NCBI RefSeq assembly: GCF_002192455.1
Contig: NZ_CP021744.1
Coordinates: 5,613,501 to 5,677,500 of the forward strand
DNA length: 64,000 bases
Reading direction: 5' to 3'
From: Streptomyces albireticuli
Lineage (GTDB): Bacteria > Actinomycetota > Actinomycetes > Streptomycetales > Streptomycetaceae
Part shown: piece by piece, positions 41,446 to 50,327 of the stretch
Layout of the letters: each line of letters begins with the position of its first letter
Position numbering within the stretch: position 1 is the stretch's first letter
Notes under the pieces: model-generated
What the model saw: only the letters and a program-made list of their open reading frames with translations
Told to the model about the DNA's origin: nothing
Databases searched by the model: none
Translations under genes and position numbers: made by a program

Positions 41446-42006
41446 TCAGTCCTGAGGGTCGATCTCGCGCAGCAGACCCGTGGTGACGTCGAAGATGAAT
41501 CCGCGCACGTCGTCGGTGTGCGGCAGGAACGGCGAGGTCCGGACGCGCTGCATGGACTGCCGGACATCCTGCTCCAGGTCCTTGAAGGCCTCCACCGCCC
41601 ACGCCGGGCGCTGGCCGACCTCGGCCTCGATCTCGTGCCGGAAGTCCTCGGTCAGGCTGAGCAGGCCGCAGCCGGTGTGGTGGATCAGCACCACGGAGCG
41701 GGTGCCGAGCGCCCGCTGGCTGATGGTCAGCGAGCGGATGATGTCGTCCGTGACCACACCGCCGGCGTTGCGGATGGTGTGGCAGTCGCCGAGCTCGAGG
41801 CCGAGCGCGGCGTGCAGGTCGAGGCGGGCGTCCATACAGGCCACCACGGCGACCTTGAGGACGGGACGGGCGTCCATACCGGGGTCGGTGAACGCGGCGG
41901 CGTACTTGGCGTTGGCCTGGACGAGACGGTCGGTGACCGTGCCCTGGGAGGGGGCGCGATCGCTTTCGGAGCTCTGAGGCGCCGGCTGGGACGCGGATAT
42001 CGACAT
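41446..42006 (-). CDS. Beta-class carbonic anhydrase
   Basis: This 186-residue zinc enzyme interconverts CO2 and bicarbonate. The zinc ligands appear as Cys57 in VACMDARLDL and the His/Cys pair in LIHHTGCGLLSL (near residue 110), with Asp59 as the usual catalytic partner of Arg61. IRNAGGVVTDDIIRSL is the next conserved stretch. It is a short member of the beta class. I chose the ATG at 42006; longer in-frame readings upstream have no family similarity. No strong ribosome site is visible. It lies between the MoxR operon and the start of the dcw operon, and is divergent from the latter. Confidence 0.93.
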   Translation of the reverse strand: MSISASQPAPQSSESDRAPSQGTVTDRLVQANAKYAAAFTDPGMDARPVLKVAVVACMDARLDLHAALGLELGDCHTIRNAGGVVTDDIIRSLTISQRALGTRSVVLIHHTGCGLLSLTEDFRHEIEAEVGQRPAWAVEAFKDLEQDVRQSMQRVRTSPFLPHTDDVRGFIFDVTTGLLREIDPQD

Positions 42007-42504
42007 ATGAACGAAGGTAGTCGGCGAACGGTCCTCAGGCTTGTTCCAGCGCCGACAAAATACCCCTGACGTGCCCTCCTGTGAGGTAAGCCACAGGCCG
42101 GAGCGGTCTGCGGCCGTACGGGTGAGGGGCGCGCCGGACCGTGTCACCCAAGATCGACCCCGGCCGCCCGAAGCTCCGCCCGGGAGTCCGCCCGGAGCGC
42201 TCCGCACGCGCCCCGCGCCCGCGCCGGGACGCGCTCTCCGGTTGGTTGACCGAGGGGACGAGTGGACTAAAGTGGCGCGAAGTGGGAGGCCTCACGCTCC
42301 CCTTGGATCCGAAAAACCCACACGTGCGCGACGCGGACGTACCTCTCGGCCTCCTCCCGCTCCCCGGTCGCCTGGCGTCACTTCCCCGGTGCCAGACCGG
42401 CCGCTTCCCCTTGGGGCGGGTGGGGACCCAGCGGTACGTGCGCCCCGCGCCCCCTCCGGATTCGCCGTGCACACGCCGAACCGGGCCGAATCTCAGAAGG
42501 GCGC
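42007..42504. other. 498-bp region upstream of rsmH
   Basis: This is the divergent space between the carbonic anhydrase and rsmH genes. I find no MraZ-like ORF in any frame. The dcw promoter with AGTGG repeats lies at 42246-42285. The remaining 219-nt leader (42286-42504) is GC-rich with no recognisable riboswitch or leader peptide. Confidence 0.6.
42246..42285 (+). promoter_or_regulatory. dcw promoter with MraZ-box-like AGTGG repeats
   Basis: TTGACC (42246-42251) and TAAAGT (42268-42273) form a -35/-10 pair with a 16-bp spacer. Three AGTGG pentamers begin at 42261, 42271 and 42281, exactly 10 nt apart: one in the spacer, one over the -10 and one near the start site. Tandem (A)GTGG/TGGG repeats with 10-nt spacing are the hallmark of MraZ boxes at dcw promoters. 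Confidence 0.65.
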
Positions 42505-43464
42505 ATGAGCAGCAACGCGCGACACGTCCCCGTCATGCTCCAGCGCTGCCTGGACATGCTCGCTCCCGCTCTCACCGAGCCCGGCGCCGTCGTCGTCGAC
42601 TGCACCCTGGGCGCGGGCGGCCACAGCGAGGCGCTGCTCACCCGGTTCCCGGAGGCCCGGCTCGTGGCCCTCGACCGCGACCCCACCGCCCTCGCGCTGG
42701 CCGGCGAGCGGCTGGCCCCCTTCGGCGACCGCGCCACCCTGGTCCGCGCCGTCTACCACGAGCTGCCCGACGTGCTGGCCCGGCTCGGCATCCCCCGCGT
42801 CCAGGGCGTCCTCTTCGACCTCGGCGTCTCCTCCATGCAGCTGGACGAGGCCGACCGCGGCTTCGCCTACGCCCAGGACGCCCCCCTGGACATGCGGATG
42901 GACCAGACCACCGGCATCAGCGCGGCCGACGTCCTCAACACCTACGCCCCCGGCGACCTGGTGCGCATCCTGCGCAGCTACGGCGAGGAGAAGCAGGCCA
43001 AGCGGATCGTCGAGGCCGTCGTCAAGGGGCGCGCCAAGGAGCCCTTCACCAACAGTGCCCGGCTCGTCGAGCTCATCCGCGACGCGCTCCCGCAGGCCGC
43101 CAAGCGCCACGGCGGCAACCCCGCCAAGCGGACCTTCCAGGCCCTGCGCATCGAGGTCAACGCCGAGCTGGCCAGCGTCGAGGCGGCCATCCCGGCCGCC
43201 GTCGCCGCCCTCGCCGTCGGCGGCCGGATCGCCGTGCTCTCCTACCAGTCGCTGGAGGACCGCATCGTCAAGCAGGTCTTCGCCGCCGGCGCCGCCACCA
43301 CCGCGCCCCCCGGACTGCCCGTCGTGCCCGAGCGCTACCAGCCCCGGCTGAAGCTGCTCACCCGGGGCGCGGAGCTGCCCACCGAGGAGGAGGTCGCCGA
43401 GAACCGGCGGGCCGCCCCCGCCCGGCTGCGCGGCGCCGAGCGCATCCGGGAGGAAGCCCCATGA
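42505..43464 (+). CDS. rsmH: 16S rRNA (cytosine-1402-N4) methyltransferase
   Basis: This 319-residue SAM-dependent methyltransferase (formerly MraW) modifies C1402 in the ribosomal P site. VVDCTLGAGGHSEALLTRFP (residues 31-50) binds SAM, and VLFDLGVSSMQLDEADRGF, DAPLDMRMDQ, RIVEAVVKGRAKEPFTNSAR, KRTFQALRIEVNAEL and AVLSYQSLEDRIVKQVF are conserved blocks. It is the first gene of the dcw operon. Its last 4 bp overlap ftsL (ATGA). An AAGGGCG ribosome site is close to the ATG at 42505. The MraZ-box-like promoter is about 220 bp upstream. Confidence 0.97.
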   Translation: MSSNARHVPVMLQRCLDMLAPALTEPGAVVVDCTLGAGGHSEALLTRFPEARLVALDRDPTALALAGERLAPFGDRATLVRAVYHELPDVLARLGIPRVQGVLFDLGVSSMQLDEADRGFAYAQDAPLDMRMDQTTGISAADVLNTYAPGDLVRILRSYGEEKQAKRIVEAVVKGRAKEPFTNSARLVELIRDALPQAAKRHGGNPAKRTFQALRIEVNAELASVEAAIPAAVAALAVGGRIAVLSYQSLEDRIVKQVFAAGAATTAPPGLPVVPERYQPRLKLLTRGAELPTEEEVAENRRAAPARLRGAERIREEAP

Positions 43465-44111
43465 CCCCGGCCGCCGCCCGCGGCCGGGGCGCCCGGCTCG
43501 GCCGGCTGCGCGTCGTGGGACCGGCCGGGGCGAAACGCACCCCGTTCGTCCTGCTGGTGGTGGTGCTGCTCGGCTCCGGCCTGATCTCGCTGCTGCTCCT
43601 CAATTCCTCGCTCAACCAGGGCTCCTTCGACCTCACCCGGCTCCAGCGCGAGACCACCGAGCTCACCGACGAGCAGCAGGCCCTCCAGCAGGAGGTCGAC
43701 CGGCTCGCCGCCCCCGACGCCCTGGAGCGCCGCGCCCGCGAGCTGGGCATGGTCCCCGGCGGCAACCCCGCCTTCCTCGGCCCCGACGGCACCGTGCGCG
43801 GCGCCCCGGCCCCGGCCGGCGCCATGGACGCCACGGGCTGGACCGCGCCGCTCGCCCCCTCGGCGGGCCCGGCCCCGGCCGCGCAGGTCCCCGCGGCGAA
43901 CACGGCCCCCTCGGCGCCGCCCGCCGCTCCGGTCCCCCCTGGCGGCCCGGCCCCCGCGGCCCCGGCCGCACCCCCCGCCCCGCAGTCCGTGCCCGCTCCG
44001 GCCGTGTCGGTGCCCGCCGCACCCGCCGCACCACCGGCACCATGGGCAGCGACCGGCGCCCCCGCCCCGACCGTGCCGGACAACCCGACCACCCCGATCA
44101 CCGGCAGGTGA
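43461..44111 (+). CDS. ftsL: FtsL-type divisome protein with Pro/Ala-rich tail
   Basis: This 216-residue bitopic protein has a basic cytoplasmic N-terminus, one membrane span (PFVLLVVVLLGSGLISLLLL) and a coiled coil (TRLQRETTELTDEQQALQQE, followed by VDRLAAPDALERRARELGM). This is the FtsL/DivIC pattern, and the protein should join FtsQ and FtsB-type partners in activating FtsWI. The last 105 residues are an unusual Pro/Ala/Val low-complexity extension, predicted extracytoplasmic. Its ATG overlaps the rsmH stop, and FtsI starts 4 bp after it, so the three genes are tightly coupled. Sequence similarity in this family is low; position is the main evidence. Confidence 0.87.
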   Translation: MTPAAARGRGARLGRLRVVGPAGAKRTPFVLLVVVLLGSGLISLLLLNSSLNQGSFDLTRLQRETTELTDEQQALQQEVDRLAAPDALERRARELGMVPGGNPAFLGPDGTVRGAPAPAGAMDATGWTAPLAPSAGPAPAAQVPAANTAPSAPPAAPVPPGGPAPAAPAAPPAPQSVPAPAVSVPAAPAAPPAPWAATGAPAPTVPDNPTTPITGR

Positions 44112-44115
44112 CGCT

Positions 44116-46074
44116 GTGCCGCAGACCCCCGGAGGCCGGCCCCCCAGGCAGCCCGGACCCCGCCGCGGCGTGCCCGGCCCCGCGCGCGCCGCACGGCCCC
44201 CCGCCCGGTCGCCGGCCCGCCCCGCCGCCCGCCCCCGCCCCGGCTCCCTGCCGCTCCGGCTCGGCAGCCCCCGCCCCCGGCTGCGCATGGTCGGCCTCGG
44301 GCTCGCGCTCGTCCTGCTGGCCTTCACCGTGCGCCTGCTCCAGGTGCAGGCCTTCGACGCGAGCGCGTACGCGGCCCGCGCCAACGTCAACCGCTACATC
44401 CCGGTGACCCTGGCCGCCGAGCGAGGCACCATCACCGACCGCACCGGAGTGGCCCTCGCCACCACCGTCGACGCCTACGACATCACCGCCGCGCCCGACC
44501 TGCTCACGCCCGACCGGATCAGGACCGAGGGCGCGGCCCGGAAGGCCGCCGCGCTGCTCGCCCCGGTCCTGGACCAGAGCCCGGACGTGCTGGAGCGCAA
44601 GCTCACGGCCAACCCCAAGTCGAAGTACGTGGTGCTGGCCCGCCAGCAGACCCCCAAGACCTGGACCCGCGTCAAGGAGCTCAAGAAGCGCTCGGCCGCC
44701 GGGGCGGCGAAGAAGAAGGGCGCCGCCGACGTCCTCGCCGGCATCAACCGCGAGCCGCACAGCAAGCGCGTCTACCCCAACGGCGGCCTCGGCTCCGGGA
44801 TACTGGGCTTCGTGAACGCCGAGGGCCGTGGCGGCGGCGGCATCGAGGCCCAGCTGGACAAGGTGCTGGCCGGCCGGGACGGCAAGCTCGTCTACGCCCA
44901 GTCCGGCGGCCGCCAGGTGCCCACGGGCGACGTCAAGGAGCAGCCCGCCGTGCCCGGCTCCCAGGTCGAGCTGACCATCGACCGGGACATCCAGTGGGCA
45001 GCCCAGAGCGCCATCACCCGCCAGGTGGAGGAGTCCGGGGCCGACCGCGGCTACGTCGTCGTCCAGGACACCCGCTCCGGCGAGATCCTCGCCATGGCCA
45101 ACGCCCCCGGCTACGACCCCAACGACCTCGCGCACGCCGACAGCGGCTCGCTGGGCAACGCCGCGCTCCAGGACGCCTACGAACCGGGCAGCGTCAGCAA
45201 GGTCATGACCATGGCCGCCGTCCTGGAGGAGGGCGCCGCCACCCCGCAGACCCGGGTCGAGGTGCCCAACCGGCTGCCGCGCGCGGACCGGGCCTTCGCC
45301 GACGACATCGACCACGCCACCTGGCACCTCACGCTCAACGGCGTGCTCGCCAAGTCCAGCAACATCGGCACCATCCTGGCCGCCGAACAGCTCGGCAAGG
45401 ACCAGCCGCAGGCCAACCGGGTCCTCCACTCCTACCTGCGGAAGTTCGGCATCGGCGAGCCCACCGGGCTCGGCTTCCCCGGCGAGACGCCCGGCATCCT
45501 CGCCGAGCCGGGCAAGTGGAGCGCCTCCCAGCAGTACACCATCCCCTTCGGCCAGGGCCTGTCCCTCAACGCCGTCCAGGCCGCGTCCGTCTACTCCACC
45601 ATCGCGGGCGGCGGCGAGCGGGTCCGGCCCACCCTCGTGCGCGGCACCAAGGGCCCCGACGGCCGCTTCACCCCCGCACCCACCCCGCCGCGCACCCGGG
45701 TGGTGAGCGAGAAGACCGCCAAGAGCCTCCGGGACATGCTGGAGTCCGTGGTCGACGACCGCGAGGGCACCGGCACCAAGGCGAAGATCCCCGGCTACCG
45801 CGTCGCGGGCAAGACCGGCACCTCCAACCGGGTGGACCCGGTCACCGGCCGCTACCACGGCTACACCGCCTCCTTCGCCGGCTTCGCCCCCGCCGACCAG
45901 CCGCGGATCACCGTCTACTGCGCCATCCAGAACCCCACCAAGGGGAGTTACTTCGGCGGCCAGATCTGCGGCCCCGTCTACAAGCAGGTGATGGAGTTCT
46001 CCCTGAAGACCCTCCAGGTACCGCCGTCCGGCACCCAGCCCCCGCGGCTGCCGGTCGGCTACGACGACGAGTGA
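44116..46074 (+). CDS. ftsI: Penicillin-binding protein 3 / FtsI, septal transpeptidase
   Basis: This 652-residue class B PBP cross-links septal peptidoglycan. It has a Pro/Arg-rich cytoplasmic N-terminus, one membrane span (near residues 55-75) and a PBP dimerisation domain. The catalytic triad follows: Ser359 in PGSVSKVM (S-x2-K), SSN at 414-416, and K566-T-G-T. YFGGQICGPVYKQVMEFSLK is the C-terminal conserved end. It starts with GTG at 44116, right after ftsL. It works with FtsW, the glycosyltransferase partner encoded 7.7 kb downstream. The long basic N-terminus is typical of Streptomyces FtsI. Division, but not vegetative growth, should depend on it. Confidence 0.96.
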   Translation: MPQTPGGRPPRQPGPRRGVPGPARAARPPARSPARPAARPRPGSLPLRLGSPRPRLRMVGLGLALVLLAFTVRLLQVQAFDASAYAARANVNRYIPVTLAAERGTITDRTGVALATTVDAYDITAAPDLLTPDRIRTEGAARKAAALLAPVLDQSPDVLERKLTANPKSKYVVLARQQTPKTWTRVKELKKRSAAGAAKKKGAADVLAGINREPHSKRVYPNGGLGSGILGFVNAEGRGGGGIEAQLDKVLAGRDGKLVYAQSGGRQVPTGDVKEQPAVPGSQVELTIDRDIQWAAQSAITRQVEESGADRGYVVVQDTRSGEILAMANAPGYDPNDLAHADSGSLGNAALQDAYEPGSVSKVMTMAAVLEEGAATPQTRVEVPNRLPRADRAFADDIDHATWHLTLNGVLAKSSNIGTILAAEQLGKDQPQANRVLHSYLRKFGIGEPTGLGFPGETPGILAEPGKWSASQQYTIPFGQGLSLNAVQAASVYSTIAGGGERVRPTLVRGTKGPDGRFTPAPTPPRTRVVSEKTAKSLRDMLESVVDDREGTGTKAKIPGYRVAGKTGTSNRVDPVTGRYHGYTASFAGFAPADQPRITVYCAIQNPTKGSYFGGQICGPVYKQVMEFSLKTLQVPPSGTQPPRLPVGYDDE

Positions 46075-46078
46075 GCCG

Positions 46079-47776
46079 GTGACGGCCGTGACGACCATCA
46101 CTCCCGATCCCGGGAACCGCGGCCCGGACCGCCCCTCGCTTCGCGACGGGGCGGGTCCGCCCGGTACGCTCACCGCCGTGCCACACGCTGATCAGTCACC
46201 CACCACCCAGGACGCCCCCGCCGTACAGCCGGGAGCGCCCCGCCCCACCCACGTCCGCCCCGCGCCCCTCGCGGAGCTGGCCGGTCAGCTGGGCATCGCC
46301 GCCCCGGGTGACGCCGACGTCACCGGGATCACGCACGACTCACGGGCCGTGCGGCCGGGCGACGTCTACGCCGCACTGCCCGGTGCCCGCTTCCACGGCG
46401 CCGACTTCGCGGCCCAGGCCGCCGGCCTCGGCGCCGTCGCCGTGCTGACCGACTCGGCCGGCGCCGAGCGCGCCGCCGCCACCGGGCTGCCCGTCCTCGC
46501 CGTCGCCGACCCGCGCGGCCGGATGGGCGAGCTCGCGGCGACGATCTACGGACAGCCGGGCCGCGACCTGCTCCAGATCGGCATCACGGGAACCTCCGGC
46601 AAGACCACCACCGCCTACCTCATCGAGGGCGGCCTCAAGGCCATGGGCGGGCTCACCGGCCTCATCGGCACCGTCGAGTCCCGCATCGGCGACGAGCGGA
46701 TCAAGTCCGAGCGCACCACCCCCGAGGCCACCGACCTCCAGGCGCTCTTCGCCGTCATGCGCGAGCGCGGCGTCCGCTCGGTCGCCATGGAGGTCTCCAG
46801 CCACGCCCTGGTGCTCGGCCGCGTCGACGGCTGCGTCTTCGACGTCGCGGTCTTCAACAACCTCAGCCCGGAGCACATGGAGTTCCACACGGGCATGGAG
46901 GACTACTTCCAGGCCAAGGCGGAGCTCTTCACCAAGGCGCGCAGCCGCGTCGGCGTCGTCAACCTCGACGACGAGTACGGCCGCCGGCTCGCCGAGGGCG
47001 CCTCCGAGGTCCCGGTCACCACCTTCTCCGCCGAGGGCCACCCCGACGCCGACTGGCGCGCCGCCGACGTCGAGACCGGTCCCTTCGACTCGGTCTTCAC
47101 CGTCCTCGGCCCGAACGGCGAGCGCGTCCGCGCCCGGTCCCCGCTGGCCGGCCCGTTCAACGTCGCCAACGCCCTGGCCGCGATCACCGCGCTCGTCGCC
47201 GCCGGCGCCGACCCGCAGACCGCCGCCGACGGCGTCGCCGGCGTGCCCGGCGTGCCCGGCCGCCTGGAGCGCGTCGACGCGGGCCAGCCCTACCTGGCCG
47301 TCGTCGACTACGCCCACAAGACCGACGCCGTCGAATCGGTTCTCCGCGCCCTGCGCAAGGTCACCGAGGGCCGCATCCACGCGGTGCTCGGCTGCGGCGG
47401 CGACCGCGACCGGACCAAGCGCGCCCCCATGGGCGCCGCCCTGGCCCGGCTCGCCGACACCGCCGTGCTGACCTCCGACAACCCCCGCTCCGAGGACCCC
47501 CTCGCGATCCTCGCCGCCATGCTCGCGGGCGCCGCCGAGGTACCGGCCCACGAGCGCGGCACGGTCCTCCTCGCGGAGGAGCGGGCCGACGCCATCGCCG
47601 CCGCGGTGGCCCGCGCCGAGCCCGGCGACGCCGTCCTCGTCCTCGGCAAGGGCCATGAACAGGGCCAGGACATCGCCGGAGTCGTACGCCCCTTCGACGA
47701 CCGCCAGGTGCTGCGCGAGGCCATCGAGGCCGCGCGGCCCGGAGCGTCGACCAAGCACCGGAACGACCAGGGATGA
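46079..47776 (+). CDS. murE: UDP-MurNAc-tripeptide synthetase (diaminopimelate-adding)
   Basis: This Mur ligase of up to 565 residues adds LL-diaminopimelate to UDP-MurNAc-Ala-Glu in the cytosol. It shows GITGTSGKTTTAYLIEGGL (ATP loop), ERTTPEATDLQALFA, MEVSSHALVLGRVDGCVFDV, LSPEHMEFHTGMEDYFQAKA, VDYAHKTDAVESVLRALR and SDNPRSEDP. The DNPR motif is the diaminopimelate-recognition motif. Three in-frame starts exist (GTG 46079, GTG 46088, GTG about 46181); I list the longest, which overlaps no stop. The N-terminal 40 residues are poorly conserved and may not all be translated. It follows ftsI after 4 bp. Confidence 0.95.
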   Translation: MTAVTTITPDPGNRGPDRPSLRDGAGPPGTLTAVPHADQSPTTQDAPAVQPGAPRPTHVRPAPLAELAGQLGIAAPGDADVTGITHDSRAVRPGDVYAALPGARFHGADFAAQAAGLGAVAVLTDSAGAERAAATGLPVLAVADPRGRMGELAATIYGQPGRDLLQIGITGTSGKTTTAYLIEGGLKAMGGLTGLIGTVESRIGDERIKSERTTPEATDLQALFAVMRERGVRSVAMEVSSHALVLGRVDGCVFDVAVFNNLSPEHMEFHTGMEDYFQAKAELFTKARSRVGVVNLDDEYGRRLAEGASEVPVTTFSAEGHPDADWRAADVETGPFDSVFTVLGPNGERVRARSPLAGPFNVANALAAITALVAAGADPQTAADGVAGVPGVPGRLERVDAGQPYLAVVDYAHKTDAVESVLRALRKVTEGRIHAVLGCGGDRDRTKRAPMGAALARLADTAVLTSDNPRSEDPLAILAAMLAGAAEVPAHERGTVLLAEERADAIAAAVARAEPGDAVLVLGKGHEQGQDIAGVVRPFDDRQVLREAIEAARPGASTKHRNDQG

Positions 47777-47841
47777 CAGACCGCCATGCGCGCACAACCC
47801 TCCCCCCGGAAGCTCTCCCGAACGGCCGGAGGTAAATCTCA

Positions 47842-49263
47842 GTGATCGCTCTGTCCCTCGCCGAGATCGCCGCGATTGTCGGCGGGCAGCAGCACGACAT
47901 ACCGGACCCGGGCCGTACGGCCGACGGCCCGGTCGTCATCGACTCCCGTGAGGTGCGGCCCGGCAGCCTCTTCGCCGCGCTGCCCGGGGACAACGTCGAC
48001 GGCCACGACTACGCCGAGCGCGCCGTCGCCGCGGGCGCGGCGGCCGTGCTGGCCACCCGTCCCGTGGGCGTCCCCGCGATCGTCGTCGACGACGTCGTCG
48101 CGGCCCTCGGCGCCCTCGCCCGCGCCGTCGTGGAGAAGCTCGGCACCACCGTGGTCGCGCTCACCGGCTCGGCCGGCAAGACCAGCACCAAGGACCTGAT
48201 CGCCCAGCTGCTGCAACGCCTCGGCCCCACGGTGTGGACCCCCGGCTCGCTCAACAACGAGATCGGCCTGCCGCTCACCGCCCTCTCCGCCGACGCCGGC
48301 ACCGACACCCTGGTGCTGGAAATGGGAGCGCGCGGAATCGGCCACATCCGCTACCTCACCGAGATCACCCCGCCGCGCGTCGGCGTCGTCCTCAACGTCG
48401 GGACCGCCCACGTCGGCGAGTTCGGCGGCCGGGAGCAGATCGCCGTCGCCAAGGGCGAGCTGGTCGAGGCCCTGCCCGCCGCCGAGGACGGCGGCGTCGC
48501 CGTCCTCAACGCCGACGACCCCCTGGTCCGTGCCATGAGCACGCGCACCAAGGCCCGCGTCGTCCTCTTCGGCGAGTCCGCCGACGCCGACGTGCGCGCC
48601 GAGCGGGTCCGCCTCACCGCGACCGGACAGCCCTCCTTCACGCTTCACACACCCACCGGGTGCGGGGACGTGACCATGCGGCTGTACGGTGAGCACCACG
48701 TGTCGAACGCGCTCGCCGCCGCCGCCGTCGCCCATGAGCTGGGCATGCCCGCGCACGAGATCGCCTCCGCGCTCTCCGGGGCGGGCCAGCTCTCCCGCTG
48801 GCGGATGGAGGTCACCGAGCGTGCGGACGGCGTGACGATCGTCAACGACGCCTACAACGCGAACCCCGAATCCATGCGCGCCGCGCTGCGCGCGCTGGCC
48901 GCCATGGGCGAAGCCGCCTCGGCGCGGGGGGGCCGTACGTGGGCCGTGCTCGGTCGGATGGCCGAGCTCGGCGAGGAGTCACTCGCCGAGCACGACGCGG
49001 TCGGACGGCTCGCCGTCCGGCTCAACGTCAGCAAGCTCGTGGCAGTCGGGGGCAGGGAAGCGGCCTGGCTGCGGATGGGCGCCTATAACGAGGGTTCGTG
49101 GGGTGAGGAGTCGGTGCACGTGTCCGACACGCAGGCGGCGGTCGACCTGTTGCGCAGCGAGCTGCGCCCGGGTGACGTCGTGCTGGTGAAGGCGTCCAGG
49201 TCGGTCGGCCTGGAGCGGGTCGCGCAGCAGCTGCTCGAGCGCGAGGGCGAGGTCCGGGGCTGA
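47842..49263 (+). CDS. murF: UDP-MurNAc-pentapeptide synthetase
   Basis: This 473-residue ligase adds D-Ala-D-Ala to the muramyl tripeptide. It shows VIDSREVRPGSLFAALPGDN (N-terminal uridine domain), VALTGSAGKTSTKDLIAQLL (ATP loop), NNEIGLPLTALSA, LEMGARGIGHIRYLTEI, VNDAYNANPESMRAALRALA (the MurF signature) and VLVKASRSVGLERVAQQLLE. It starts with GTG at 47842 after a CGGAGG site. It is 65 bp from murE. Its last base pairs overlap the mraY ATG (TGATG), indicating translational coupling. Confidence 0.97.
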   Translation: MIALSLAEIAAIVGGQQHDIPDPGRTADGPVVIDSREVRPGSLFAALPGDNVDGHDYAERAVAAGAAAVLATRPVGVPAIVVDDVVAALGALARAVVEKLGTTVVALTGSAGKTSTKDLIAQLLQRLGPTVWTPGSLNNEIGLPLTALSADAGTDTLVLEMGARGIGHIRYLTEITPPRVGVVLNVGTAHVGEFGGREQIAVAKGELVEALPAAEDGGVAVLNADDPLVRAMSTRTKARVVLFGESADADVRAERVRLTATGQPSFTLHTPTGCGDVTMRLYGEHHVSNALAAAAVAHELGMPAHEIASALSGAGQLSRWRMEVTERADGVTIVNDAYNANPESMRAALRALAAMGEAASARGGRTWAVLGRMAELGEESLAEHDAVGRLAVRLNVSKLVAVGGREAAWLRMGAYNEGSWGEESVHVSDTQAAVDLLRSELRPGDVVLVKASRSVGLERVAQQLLEREGEVRG

Positions 49264-50327
49264 TGAACCAGATCCTCTTCGCGGGTGTCATCGGTCTGGT
49301 CCTGACCCTCGTCGGCACCCCGCTGCTGATCAAGTTCCTGGCCCGCAAGGGCTACGGCCAGTTCATCCGTGACGACGGCCCGCGCGGCCACGCGGGGAAG
49401 AAGGGCACGCCCACCATGGGTGGCATCGCCTTCATCCTCGCCACGCTCATCGCCTACGCGCTGACGAAGGTCATCACCAGCCACGAGCCGACCTTCTCCG
49501 GTCTGCTGGTGCTGTTCCTGACCGCGGGCATGGGCCTCGTCGGCTTCCTCGACGACTACATCAAGATCGTCAAGCAGCGGAGCCTGGGCCTGCGGGCCAA
49601 GGCGAAGATGGCCGGCCAGCTGATCGTCGGCATCGCCTTCGCCGTGCTGGCGCTCCAGTTCGCGGACACCCGGGGCCAGACCCCGGCCTCCACCAAGCTG
49701 TCCTTCACCCAGGACTTCGGCTGGTCCGTCGGCCCCGTGATCTTCGTGGTCTGGGCGCTGTTCATGATCCTCGCGATGTCGAACGGCGTGAACCTCACCG
49801 ACGGCCTCGACGGCCTCGCCACCGGCGCCTCCGTGATGGTCTTCGGTGCCTACGTCTTCATCGGCACCTGGCAGCACGGCCAGTCCTGCGGCAACCCGCT
49901 GACCGCCGGCGCCGCCTGCTACGAGGTCCGCGACCCGCTCGACCTCGCGGTCGTCGCCTCGGCGCTGATGGGCTCCTGCTTCGGCTTCCTGTGGTGGAAC
50001 ACCTCGCCCGCCAAGATCTTCATGGGTGACACCGGCTCGCTCGCCCTCGGCGGCGCCCTCGCGGGCCTCGCGATCTGCTCCCGCACGGAGCTGCTGCTCG
50101 CCCTCCTCGGCGGCCTGTTCGTCCTGATCACCATGTCCGTCGTGATCCAGGTCGGCTCCTTCCGCCTGACCGGGAAGCGCGTCTTCCGGATGGCTCCGCT
50201 CCAGCACCACTTCGAACTCAAGGGGTGGAGCGAGGTCCTTGTGGTGGTCCGCTTCTGGATCATCCAGGGCCTGTGCGTGGCCGTCGGACTCGGAATCTTC
50301 TACGCGGGATGGCTGGCCATCAAGTGA
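49263..50327 (+). CDS. mraY: Phospho-MurNAc-pentapeptide translocase
   Basis: This 354-residue polytopic enzyme attaches the muramyl-pentapeptide to undecaprenyl phosphate, forming lipid I on the inner face of the membrane. It contains KKGTPTMGGIAFILATLIAY, VGFLDDYIKIVKQRSLGLRA (the DD motif near residue 100), MSNGVNLTDGLDGLATGAS (NLTDGLDG motif), FMGDTGSLALGGALAG (MGD motif) and QHHFELKGWSEVLVVVRFWI (HHFE motif). About ten membrane spans are present. It sits between murF and murD; the murD start lies inside its end. Length is close to the family norm. Confidence 0.97.
   Translation: MNQILFAGVIGLVLTLVGTPLLIKFLARKGYGQFIRDDGPRGHAGKKGTPTMGGIAFILATLIAYALTKVITSHEPTFSGLLVLFLTAGMGLVGFLDDYIKIVKQRSLGLRAKAKMAGQLIVGIAFAVLALQFADTRGQTPASTKLSFTQDFGWSVGPVIFVVWALFMILAMSNGVNLTDGLDGLATGASVMVFGAYVFIGTWQHGQSCGNPLTAGAACYEVRDPLDLAVVASALMGSCFGFLWWNTSPAKIFMGDTGSLALGGALAGLAICSRTELLLALLGGLFVLITMSVVIQVGSFRLTGKRVFRMAPLQHHFELKGWSEVLVVVRFWIIQGLCVAVGLGIFYAGWLAIK

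Noticed and set aside
42007..42504. A missed or degenerate mraZ gene
   Set aside because: I checked all frames for MraZ-like AbrB motifs and saw none; the short frames present are Arg/Pro-rich.
42141..43460. Long plus-strand frame running through the rsmH upstream region and gene
   Set aside because: The Arg/Pro/Gly-rich shadow overlaps rsmH in another frame. Only its last part (from 43461) is the real ftsL gene.
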